Notes under the pieces: model-generated | Databases searched by the model: none | The model's input: the letters and a program-made list of their open reading frames with translations, nothing else | What the model was told of the DNA's origin: nothing | Shown here: in pieces, positions 45,845 to 55,639 of the stretch | How the letters are laid out: each line of letters begins with the position of its first letter | How positions within the stretch are numbered: position 1 is the stretch's first letter | Source of the DNA: Eupeodes corollae | Taxonomy: Eukaryota; Arthropoda; Insecta; Diptera; Syrphidae | DNA length: 64,000 nt | Reading direction: 5' to 3' | NCBI RefSeq assembly: GCF_945859685.1 | Contig: NC_079147.1 | Span: 188,277,174 to 188,341,173, forward strand | Translations under genes and position numbers: made by a program

Positions 45845-45917
45845 CTCATCAAGGATCTATTTGAGCCAAGACTTGTGTTATGTTCACCTTTAGGGCATCG
45901 ATCGATTGAGGTTTATT
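45845..45917 (-). pseudogene. Mariner-like transposase, C-terminal piece beyond the inserted repeat
   Basis: The minus strand from 45917 reads NKPQSIDALKVNITQVLAQI followed by DP and a stop. It continues the FLWGFLKSR..YAKK sequence that ends at 47569-47600 on the far side of the repeat element. Together they form the FLWGY-K-S-x-VYA-N-KP-x-xIDAL block of this mariner family. Confidence 0.72.
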
Positions 45918-47568
45918 AACTTCCCATAGGAAGTTATTGTAATGGGTCCGATTTGTCAAATTGAAAATTTTGACATTTCTCGACGTTTCAAGGTCCCTAA
46001 AGTCTAAATAAAAGATTTTAGACGTACGTTCGTAAGTCCGTACGTTCGCTACGTTTTTTTCGTCGTCCATAGCTCAAGAACCAGAAGAGATTTCGATTTC
46101 AAATAAATTTTGTTATACAGATAATAAGGCAGAAAGATGCTGAAAGGCCTCTGAAGAAAATTGCGTGGGTGTTTTTTTTTTTAACCATAGCAGCTTAAAA
46201 AAAATGTGAAATTTTTGGTTAACCCTAAATATCTCATAATCCAATGAAGCTAGAGACTCGAGTTTAATTTTATATACATAATATATTGTAACGTGATATC
46301 AATGAAGTATATTTTTTGAAAAAAATCCATTTAACGGTTTTTTTTATAAATCAAAAAAACTGACAAAAAATTTGTCACCTCCAAAATTTTACAACATATG
46401 ATTTCATCTCCAAAACAATTTTGTGCAACGAAGAATAATGTTTTTGACATCTGAGAAAATTTTGAAAAAAATTTGTTTTGTTTTTTTTATAAAAAATAAA
46501 AATCAAAAAAAAAAAAACATTACTCAAAGTTGGTAAAAATTGAATATCGATTCAAAAACTTGAAATTTAGGCTTCAAAATTATTTTATCTTATAAGGAAT
46601 ATTGTTTTCAATATTCTGAAAAATGTTGAGAAAAATCGAATTGACAGTTTTTTTTACAAAAAATAAAACCTAAAAAAAATTAATAAAAGTTGGTAAAAAT
46701 TGATTTTAGACTCAAATATCTTTTCAAAACTTTGAGATATTGGCTTTTAATTACTTTTATCTTTCGAAATATATTGTTGTCAACATTCAGTAAAATTTTG
46801 AAAAAAAATCGAATTGACAGTTTTTTTTACAAAAAAATAAAAACCGAAAAAAATTAACAAAAGTTGGTAAAAAAAGATTTTCGACTCAAATATCTTTTCA
46901 AAAATTTGAGACAATAGCTTCTAATTAATTTTTACTTATAAGAAATATTATTTTCAACATTAGCACAAATTTTGAGAAAATCGAATTGACAGTTTTTTTT
47001 ACAAAAAATAAAAACCTAAAAAAAATGTATAAAAGTTGGTAAACATTGATTTTCGACTCAAATATCGTTTCAAAAATTGAAGATATTAGCTTTAAACTAC
47101 TTTTATCTTTCAAAAATATTGTTGTTAACATTCAGTAAATTTTTGGAAAAAAATTAAATTGACAGTTTTTGTACAAACAATTAAAAACCTAAAAAAAATT
47201 TAACAAAAGTTAGTTAGAATTGATTTTCGACTCAATAATCTTTTCAAATATTTGAAATATTGGCTTCAAACCAATTTTATCTTATAAGAACTATTGTTTT
47301 CAACATTCGATAAAATTTTGAAAACAATCGAATGGACAGTTTAAAAAAAATAAAACTATAAAAAAAATACAATACTAAAACTTCGTAAAAATTTACTTCG
47401 ATATTTAGTTATTTTTATATAAAAATCCAACAGACCGTTTTTTTCATAAAAAATAGTACGCAAATTTGGTAAAAATTGATACGAGTACATATAGACAAAC
47501 TTTTAAGCAAGACAAATCGACAGACGGGATGGGAAGTTATCAGTGTGGGTCGCATCCCAGCCTCTTTT
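45918..47568 (-). mobile_element. Unclassified satellite-bearing repeat, copy 3, inserted in a mariner ORF
   Basis: Longest copy (about 1.65 kb), inverted relative to copies 1 and 2. On the minus strand it begins with 'gaggctgggatgcgacccac' and 'actgataacttcccatcccg' (near 47565-47525). It has about six tandem units of ~173 bp (47390-46330) and the conserved 'ggacgacgaaaaaaacgtag' plus 'acgtacgg' block (about 46070-46025). It ends with the hairpin 'aacttcctatgggaagtt' (45935-45918). Mariner codons flank it directly on both sides, so its limits are known to within a few bases (a short A-rich duplication may be present). The word AACTTCCCAT occurs near both ends in opposite orientation. It has no coding frame; a non-autonomous DNA transposon is the best guess. 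Confidence 0.8.
46330..47390 (-). repeat. Six tandem ~173-bp units
   Basis: The word 'ttgacagtttttt' recurs at 46641, 46813, 46986, 47159 and (as atggacag) 47332. The steps are 172, 173, 173 and 173-174 bp. Less exact units lie at about 46326 and 46470. Each unit carries 'aaagttggtaaaaattgatt', 'gactcaaatatcttttcaaa' and an 'ttatcttataagaaatattg' segment in the same order. No frame runs through it. Confidence 0.9.
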
Positions 47569-48470
47569 TTGCATAGATCTGGACTTCAAGAAACCCCACA
47601 GGAAAAAGTTTGGTGGCCAATCCGCATCACCCCTGCGAGAGATAACCTTACCGTCAAATTTGCTGTGTGGCACGTAGCCCCGTCGCGCCGCCGGTCGTCA
47701 TGCTGGAACCGCATGGCTTCTAGGTCCATATGGTTCAATATGAACCATAAGAAATAAGAAATTAATTATGATCGTTATGTTGCACTCGCTGTTGACGGCG
47801 GTGACCGCCTCACTAACGTCGTTTTTTAAAAAAGTACGGACCAACTACGCGCGCCGTCGTCGGCCCAAAATCCACACCAAACGGTACTATTTTTAAGAAT
47901 GCACCTGGTGTACGTGGATTGGTGTTGTCCCATATTCAGCAATTTTGCTTGCCATTCATCCAAAAATGCGCCTCGTCACTAAAAATGATTTTTTGGATAA
48001 AATTGGGGTCCTCTTCACAAACAATTCGAAACCAAGTCAGCGAATTAACGGGGTTGTCTATGGTTGTGAACTTTGAGTTGGATCTAGTACGAGTGTAAGC
48101 TAAAATTCCGAAATTCGCCACTTTCAAGTCTGTGAAAGGCCGAGTTTATGTGCACGGCGAGAAATAGACTGCCTCGGGTTGTGCTGTACACTTCCACGGA
48201 CCGCGGCGATGCTCTCCGCCGGTCTTGCGTTCCTTGGTGGTACGGGTGTTGAAGGGCCACCACCGTAAAATGGGCACAATGCGCGCAACGTTTGCGTTAA
48301 CGAACACTCATTTTGATAATAAAGTTATATCATTTGAACGTGCTGTTCAATCGTGAAACTTGTCATTATGATTTGGCATGAACAACTGAATAATAAACAA
48401 AAGAATTGACAGATGTCACTAAAACAAAATGGCCGCCACGGGGCGCCAAAATTTACCCACTTTAATTGAA
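47569..48470 (-). pseudogene. Mariner-like transposase, main part, interrupted by the repeat
   Basis: GC-rich relative to the window. From 48330 leftward it has a helix-turn-helix-like N-terminal region (SIAAVRGSVQHNPRQSISRR, about 48215-48150). Then come NPVNSLTWFRIVCEEDPNFI, the first catalytic Asp in FSDEAHFWMNGKQNC, GPYFFKNDVSEAVT, the second Asp in RDGATCHTA (about 47680) and GKVISRRGDADWPP. It goes straight to FFLWGFLKSR, so the segment with the third catalytic Asp between WPP and FFLWG is deleted. The 5' flank has 'aaaacaaaatggccgccacg' (48422-48441). The C-terminus resumes at 45917. Reading needs several shifts. Confidence 0.82.
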
Positions 48471-50035
48471 AAAAAAACCATTTATTTAAAATTATGAAAC
48501 TTCATATTTCCTACTTAAACTTATAAAATGAAAGTAAAAACATTCTTAAACTCTAAAACAGCAATACCCTTTAAATAAGATTTGACAGTTCTATCAAATG
48601 ACAGAAAATAACTCAATCTACGAATTCCTGTCAATGTTATAAAATATTCTTCTTGTTAATTATTCATTTTCATTAATTTAAATTTGCTTTATTTTCCATG
48701 AACAGAATGTCAAATTTCCTTGAATTAAAACTGATTTTTTGTTTTTATTTTTGCAGATTTAAATTTCATCGTTTTGCAGGTGAGTCTTTAAAAATATTAA
48801 AATTTATTTGACAAATATAAATAAATACTATATCAATAACAATGACAAAATAAATTTAGACCCTCAGATGCATCAATCAATATTTCAACCGAATTAATAA
48901 AGTGGACAAATCTTATCCATATACAAATAAATTTATCCTTTTATTTATTTTGTATTTTCAATCGATACAAAAACAAACTTTTGAGTATTAATTTACAAAT
49001 GTCACCATATTTATCTATTTTTGCCAATCCTATAAAATTCTATTTCAAACTAGATTTATGTTATATATTATTGTACCTTGTTGTGCAAGTATCACTATTG
49101 GCTAAAAATGTGGCGTAAACTACATCCATCTAAATGTCACAAAAGTATACAATATACATAGTTGTATTTTGGAGGATGTTTTACTGTAAACTGAAAACCC
49201 CAATAGAAGGAGGAAAAATAAAAACAAAGAAAACCACAAATATATATATAAAGTTCAATTGAAAAACCTCGCCTTCTTTATAAACCTTCCAGCTTCCTCT
49301 CGCAATCTTTGATATAGGAAAAGTGGTTTTGCCGACAAGCGCAAATGATCTAATCATCACGTTTAGGATTGAGCTGTTTTTATTTCTGGTAATTCAATCC
49401 GTGAGACCACGAACCAACAGTATCTCTATACAAAATACAATATACAACATTTTGCTATCAATCTGAATGGAATTAAAAATTCAAAGAATAAACTATAAAG
49501 TTTTAAAAGTGAATTAAACAAAACAATACCCTATAAATCAACTAATGAATAAATTAGGTTGGCTTATTGTGAATTAGAGCTCTTTGATAAACATTGACTA
49601 ACAACTAATTTTATTTCGACAGAAATTGTATATATCTATTAATTCATATAATGCATTAAATGTTTTAGTTATAAAAGCCCTCTATTTTGACAGCTGTCAC
49701 TTTTAAAGATGTGATTTTTTGATAATTGGCAAATAAAAACTATACTTTACTAAATATCGAACGACACATGCTTCAACAACGCATTGATGCTCTTTCACCT
49801 CCAAAGCGTGGTTAATAAGAAGAATTAATGCATTTCGGTCTTGATGTTCATTAAAAACCTTTTCTTCTCCAATGTTTTTATGTTTGGTTTGATTTTTGAC
49901 TGGCAAAGGCTATGAACTGTGATTAATAAGTCTTTGCGTAAGGAGTTGCTAGCTACTAATAACGACGACGTAGAAGAATACAACTTTAAGTTCGCATTAT
50001 TATTTTAACTGTAGGCCATTTTGTCAGCTGTTAAA
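48471..50035. other. No gene seen
   Basis: AT-rich, with no TE motifs or convincing frames. A minus-strand frame at 49906-49703 shows no domain. Confidence 0.45.
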
Positions 50036-50094
50036 TTAATTTTATTTAGTTTGGTGTGACAAATCAGCTTGAAAAGACTGGCGCCTGAACAATG

Positions 50095-50157
50095 CTTCCA
50101 CATTGTTCTGGATTCGGCATATAAACTGTAGTTCCCATCAATCCCTGAAAATAACTT
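50095..50157 (+). mobile_element. SINE middle fragment
   Basis: 'ggattcggcatataaactgt' and 'agttcccatcaatccctga' (about 50109-50149) match the middle of the SINE family (compare 7744-7785). Head and tail are missing. Confidence 0.5.
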
Positions 50158-50214
50158 TAAAATGTACTTTATTAAAAATATAATCTGGAATTTTACCGTC
50201 ACGGTTGTCTCATA

Positions 50215-51012
50215 CGAGGTGTGTTCAAAAAGTACCCGGAATTTTCGGTTTTTGAAAAAAATATTTATTTATTCGTTTACATCAATATTGTCCCCTTTTT
50301 ATTCAATGGAGGAAGAACGCTGGCCGGGCCGTCCTTTCATGAGTCTCTTCAACTTTAAAAACATGAAAAAGTCATACGGAGCCATATCTAGTGAATATGG
50401 AGGTTGGGACATAATTACGGTATTGTTTTTGGCCAAGAAATTACGAACAAGCAAAGAAGAGTGAGTAGGTGCGTTATCGTAGTGCAAAAGCCATGAATTA
50501 TTTTCCATAAATCTGAGCGTTTTTTTTTCGAATTGCTTCACGCAAACGCAGCATAACTTCAAGGTCTTACCTTGTGGTAACAACTCTTGATGCATTGTGC
50601 CATTATAATCGAAGAAAACAATAAGCAAAACCTTCACATTTCATCGAACTCGACGTGCTTTTTTCGTTGGTGACGTTGAATGCTTCCATGTTGACAATTG
50701 TGCTTTGGTTTCGATATCATAACCGTACACCCATGTTTCATTACCAGTTATGGCCCTTTTAAGCAAACTTGGACATCAATTAACAGCTCCTGAGCGATTT
50801 TCACGCGATTGTTTTGTTGGTCAAACATTGTTTAAGCAAGCAAAAATCGTCGAGCTCCTAAAAACACGTCGAAACTTAGCAACAACCACAGACAAAGTAA
50901 CCGTTGAATATAGCTGAAAATTGCATCATACAATACAAAATAAATTTTGACCTTCGGACTCTCCAGACCCGCAAAAATTTAAAAATTCCGGGGACTTTTT
51001 GAACACACCTCA
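50215..51012 (-). mobile_element. Mariner element with intact ends, internally deleted
   Basis: The ends 'gaggtgtgttcaaaaagtac' (50217-50236) and the complement of 50980-51012 (tgaggtgtgttcaaaaagtc) form terminal inverted repeats of about 31 bp, flanked by TA on both sides (50213-50214; 51013-51014). The minus-strand transposase has KGP..VMKHGCTVMISKPKH (decayed), KVLLIVFFDYNGTMHQELLP, the second catalytic block LLHYDNAPTHSS and PPYSLDMAPYDFFMFLKLKR with the third Asp (50637-50299). The N-terminal DNA-binding part and the last ~60 residues are deleted. Length is 798 bp against about 1.3 kb for a whole mariner. It belongs to a different mariner subgroup from the host copy. Confidence 0.88.
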
Positions 51013-51449
51013 TACTTAATCTTATGGTTGGGTCCAAATTTCGATGACTTCTTCCAACATTTGTGGTCGTATATTGGCAATAACTCGGCGAATGTTGTCC
51101 TTCAATCAATCGTTTTAGGCTTACCGGCTTAAAATAGAGTCACAGTCAAGTGGCCGCTATTTCAAATAGTCAAGCTTCGTTGATAGTACGGTCTTGGAGG
51201 TCAACTCACAGGTCCATACCGTAAAACTAGGCGCTTACCCAACGACACCTTCAACAAATCAATTGTGGCACAAGAGACATGTTATACAGTCTTTGTTGAA
51301 AACAAAGCTCCTAAAAGTGTGGTATAGTGACTATCATTGACTGTAGCTTTTTGGCCAGCATCGTTTTCAAGGAAGAACGAACCAAGTACTCCAACCATTA
51401 AGTACTCTAAGCATTCCGTTTTTGTGGATGTAACAGTGTCTCAACATTG

Positions 51450-52316
51450 TTAGGTTAGGTTAAAATAGCTGTCCGTGATGGAGTAGGACGCACTTAGAAC
51501 AGGGGTGCCAGGACGTAACTTAATACAATCGAGGATTGTCGATCATCGATCAACTCGAAACAAATTATTTTTGACAGCACGTAATTTGAGACGAGTTCCA
51601 TTGTTACTTTTACTTAAAAAAGTCATTGTAAACTATAAAATGAAATCTCCTACCACATGAATCTTGAGGCATTCTTTTAAGCTCAATAAAATCGGTTTGA
51701 GTCACTTACAAAATGTGAGAGACTGATTGTGTAAATATGATTGAGATCGTGTAGATTGTTATAGAAGAATTCTTCTCTCAAAGGAAGGTGAAGAACTGCT
51801 TCCTCCCATACAGCTTCTTCATTTAATACTCCTGGGAGCGTAGCTTTCTTTCCTATTAGACAGTGCCCGTTTATGACACCGATTATCAAGCTTATATGCA
51901 ATCTGCTTAGAAGATGGCAAGCATCTTGATTCTTGGTCGCTTTAAATCTAGTGTAGACCAGTTGGTTTTTTGTGACCTGACGCGTGGTGATGTTATTTTA
52001 GCTGATGTTTGCCTTCTTCATAGCGTTTTGCACTAGCAATAGTTTTATTAAACTGTTTTTTCATATCCATTTGATATGATCGACAGTTATTGACTGTTAT
52101 AGAATTTGTGGAGACAGAGTCCAGAGGTTTGATCCCAAACTGACCATCTGAGAAAATACTGATATCAAATGTTGATATCACGTTTTCCTTGAGCCAGGAC
52201 AAGACTTCTTTCATCCCCAAAAGTTCCACTTGGAACACGCTAAAATGATTGAGAAGACGGAAATGAGAAACTAATTTTCAGTTGTTCAAGGTACACACCT
52301 CTCCTAACCCCTTTTG
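51450..52316 (-). mobile_element. RNase H LINE copy 2, 5'-truncated
   Basis: The minus strand has the RNase H middle (LGMKEVLSWLKENVISTFDI, SIFSDGQFGIKPLDSVSTNS; acidic Glu and Asp visible) and HISLIIGVINGHCLIGKKAT. A decayed knuckle region follows, ending in a 3' terminus with 'aacctaacctaa' (51450-51461). Compared with copy 1, about 200 bp in the RNase H C-terminal part are missing. The insertion point in the mariner lies between 'caacattg' (51442-51449) and 'acacttgagg' (52322). Confidence 0.78.
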
Positions 52317-52530
52317 AAAACACACTTGAGGATTATCATCGCTCCAAATATGGAAATTTTGTTCATTATCCTAACCATTCCAAAGGTGAGCTTCATTGTT
52401 TAACAAAACTCATGTATCGAACGGAACCATGATTCTATTCTTTTATTCTATTTATGTTAAAATGCCAAACAAAACTAAAAATAAATCACGTGACAGCTGT
52501 CACAAAATGGCCGTCATAGTTAACATAGTG

Positions 52531-53535
52531 TTGCCAACATAAAATTCTATACCTCTTTAAAAAATACCCGTGAATATTAATAAGACTTAACTACGTTTTA
52601 CTCTTATTTTAGAAGGAAACCTTATAAAATTAAATGTTCTGCTTATAGATTAAAAAAATAATATAAAATAAAAAAACAACAAAAAAACATACCCTATAAA
52701 AGTAAATTTTATACTTAGTAAAACTAAAAATAACAAAACGTCAAATGAGGGAGCCATAACCAAAATCTGGTTTGTCTCCAAATAATCGCCATCATCACCA
52801 CTCCGCCCTTTTTGTCTTTTTTTTTTTAGTTATTTTTGTTGTAGTTTTTGTTAAACATTATTATTTCTGGTATGGCCTTAAGCTTTGTCTTGTATTTCGC
52901 CTCCACCACACTTTTATTATTACCTATTCTTACACTAGATATAGCTCTAGAAACCTCTTTCACTTTTGTTTTGTTATTCCTTTAAGACGAAGTGGCAATG
53001 TGCTACGCGAAGGCTAAGAGCTAAGAGCTGTGAGCTACATATACCCGTTTGTGGATAAGTATTGGGATTCTTTTATATGTACAAACTTCCATATAGATTG
53101 TGCCAATCCAATGGTCGAGAAGAGAGTCTTGAAATAGGTTGAAGTAGATCTTATTATGTGAGGCTCTCTCTGATGTTGGGTTTGGGTTTTATTTTTGTTG
53201 TTTTTATTATTTTTTTTAAATTAGAACAATGAGTCATTTTGTGGTCTTGTATATGTTTTTGAGCATCATGTCATAAAGTTTAGATGTCCGTTGTTTAAAT
53301 TATAGGTACCTTCTATGCATAACCTGTTTCTATAATTTTTTAATATTTTTTAATTAAAGATCTATTGCTTTGACGAGTATTTATAGACTTTTAACAAGAT
53401 TTGCTTATAATACAGTGCTGTTCATTCAAATTAATTCATAATTAATTAAAAAAAGAAAAATTATTATCCCTACATAAATAGTGTTCAAAGTCTCCAAAAA
53501 ACTTTCAATTGGCTCGAGTTTTAATATATACAACA
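52531..53535. other. No gene seen
   Basis: AT-rich sequence with T runs (52816-52828; 53208-53218) and one low-complexity plus-strand frame (52772-53017) rich in Phe, His and Val. Nothing recognised. Confidence 0.45.
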
Positions 53536-53539
53536 TATA

Positions 53540-54150
53540 AATAACAGTGTCCATAAATATGATGAATGTTTTTGAAAACTTTTCTTACAACATTGATAAA
53601 TTCAATCATTAATATGATGAAGAGTTTTCAATTTTACAAAATTTCATCAATCTGATGAAAAAAATGTCTTTCATATTATTATTAAATTTGTAATATTGAT
53701 GTTCATTCATTCGATGATGATTGATTTCATCAATAAGATGAACAATTTATGTATATAAAAATAAATCGTACTACGAAATCCGTTGGCAATGCAAAATTTA
53801 ATGAGATTTTTCACTATAATCGTATTTGGTAACAGTTTTTTCGGTATTCCGATGACGTTGGAATTCATGATGGGCCTAAATGACTGTTGATGATCATAAA
53901 TTCGATTAATTTTATATAATGAGTGCATTTCTCAATTTCATCTATTCAATTTAATAAAATTTAATATAAATATCATGAACGAATTCACTAATGTGATGAA
54001 TACATTCGTCAATATGATGAATGTATTCATAAATATGAGGAACTAATTGTTCAAAAATCCTTCATATAAATGATGAATGTATTCGTCTATATGATAATTA
54101 ACTGCTTCAATTATTTGACAATTGATCTCATCAATATAAATGAATGAATG
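53540..54150. repeat. Cluster of TTCATCA-n3-TGATGAA palindromes
   Basis: Degenerate repeats of 'attcatcaatatgatgaatg' occur throughout. Clear cases are 'ttcatcaatctgatgaa' (53643), 'ttcatcaataagatgaa' (53727), 'ttcactaatgtgatgaa' (53980) and 'ttcgtcaatatgatgaa' (54006). Between 53970 and 54100 the step is about 22-24 bp. The cluster runs into the RT frame of the LINE that follows, where FQHSF gives way to repeat-derived codons. Confidence 0.72.
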
Positions 54151-55260
54151 TTGAAAAATCATAACAATGACTGATTTTTTAAGTCTCTTCAGAAGCAGTT
54201 TTTCAAAAACTTGTGCCATAATTGGTATAAGCGATATTGGTCTGTAAGCCGTCGGTGGTTTACCTTGCTTTGGTATGACAATTACGTCAGCAATTTTCCA
54301 ATGGTGCGGGACATACCGTTGCTTAAGGCAATATTGGACTTTTATGAAGGCTTTCAATGGCATTTCTTTCGTAACCTGAGCAGTAGTTAAATCGTAACCT
54401 GGTGATTTTTTTATTTTGTAGTTAATGTAAACACATACTTTTTATTTCTTTAAGTCTTACAGTTGGTATTTCACTTTCATCTTATCAACATCGGATCGGG
54501 TTACCGATCCATTTCCCATCTTGAGATTTCAAGGGCGAGTTTCGTTTTGTATATAGCGAAAAATCGGTTGAAGTATCAGTCTTTAAATTCCTTAGGAATG
54601 TACTGAGTGAATCATTTTTGAATCTGTAAATTTGTTTTTAAGATTGTTGCTTATACGGTTAAACGTGGTTTTATCATCTGGAAATCTATTATCAACTCTC
54701 TTATCTCTAAAGGATATTTAATTTCATTTTGTCTTCTATTAGAAAATGTTGGAGTACTTTCTTCAGCGGCCTGTTGCACATCAGCAATAAATTGTTCCAC
54801 TTCATGGTCAATTTGCTCGATTGTATCCATAGGAGATCTTGAATTTATAAAACTTAAAAGCCTTTATCTAAAATCATTCCAGTTTGTTTTCTTATTTACA
54901 AGCTTTGGATTACTTTTTTCTAGTACTTCCGATTTAATTAGTGATAGAATCACTGGAGTATGATCTAATGACAGGTCATAATTACCTTCGACACTAATGT
55001 GATTTCGTTTAATTAATTTAGCTACGAAAAAGTCAATAATGTCTGGTATTAGTATCGGAAGGCCAGTAAGTTGGCGACCTGGAGGAATAGAATTCGCAAT
55101 TGTATTTACGGCCTGCTTGGAAAAGTCTTCTGCCTTTTGTTGATATAAGGCTTGAACCCCAATGGGTGTGTTTCGGATTGAAGTCTCCGCCAACAAGAAA
55201 GTTATGCCCAAGAAGATTAAATAGATCTGTCGATTGAACATCTTCTTAAAATCCTTACTT
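54040..55260 (-). mobile_element. Jockey-like LINE: endonuclease end and RT start
   Basis: From 55241 leftward the frame has an APE-type endonuclease (ETSIRNTPIGVQALYQQ; LTGLPILIPDIIDFFVAKLI; VEGNYDLSLDHTPVILSLIK with the catalytic Asp-His pair). It ends NPKLVNKKTNWNDFR at 54864. The linker (54860-54365) is broken by stops. The RT starts at 54363 with HHWKIADVIVIPKQGKPPTA, YRPISLIPIMAQVFEKLLLK and FQHSFI, then dissolves into the palindrome cluster. RT active site and thumb are absent. The endonuclease frame is 125 codons without a stop, suggesting moderate age. Confidence 0.78.
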
Positions 55261-55274
55261 ATATTTAGAGTAAC

Positions 55275-55520
55275 AATAACCCTGTAGGTCTTGGTCTTAT
55301 ATCCCAGTCTTTGCCACCTTAAGTTTTTTTTCCGGGTATTGCCTCTTGTGAGGAATTGAAAAATACTCCAAGATAAATTCTTGTCGTGAAAAGTGCGGTT
55401 TCAAATTTGCCGTTCGGATTCCACCTAATCCCTGAAAGGCTTGCACACAGCAATGGTTGATAGCTGTATGTAAGTCATTAGGCCCTAGTTCTCTACGAAT
55501 TGTTGCTTCAACTAATTTAT
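55275..55520 (+). mobile_element. SINE, decayed head
   Basis: 'ctgtaggtcttggtcttata' covers a mutated B box. It is followed by 'gggtattgcctcttgtgagg', 'tcgtgaaaagtgcggtttca', 'gccgttcggattcca' and the tail 'taggccctagttctctacga'. The A-box part is not recognisable. It lies at the endonuclease end of the LINE at 54-55.3 kb. Confidence 0.75.
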
Positions 55521-55639
55521 TTCTTTATTATCAACAATACTCCTGCAACTAATAATACTACAATAACAAACAAAAATACTTTTTAGTAATAATATAATCA
55601 ACATCAAAATATCATTTAAATTTCTTTACTTACATGCTT

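Larger units (their letters stand above)
50160..52530 (-). pseudogene. Older mariner-like copy carrying two later insertions
   Basis: The minus-strand transposase remnant is seen in three parts. At 52530-52317 is the 5' flank and first part (FVKQ..; a decayed SDDNPQV-like segment, about 52350). At 51449-51015 are VGVLGSFFLENDAGQKATVN, then SCATIDLLKVSLGKRLV and the C-terminal block LKDNIRRVIANIRPQMLEEV ending IEIWTQP. At 50214-50160 is a decayed tail. The RNase H LINE (51450-52316) lies between the first two parts, and the TIR-bounded mariner (50215-51012) between the last two. The same blocks run continuously in the copy at 18.2-18.6 kb, which supports this reading. Confidence 0.72.

Noticed and set aside
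46925..47131. Coding frame in the tandem units
   Set aside because: The frame is not kept between units (173 is not a multiple of 3) and is made of Phe/Lys/Ile runs.
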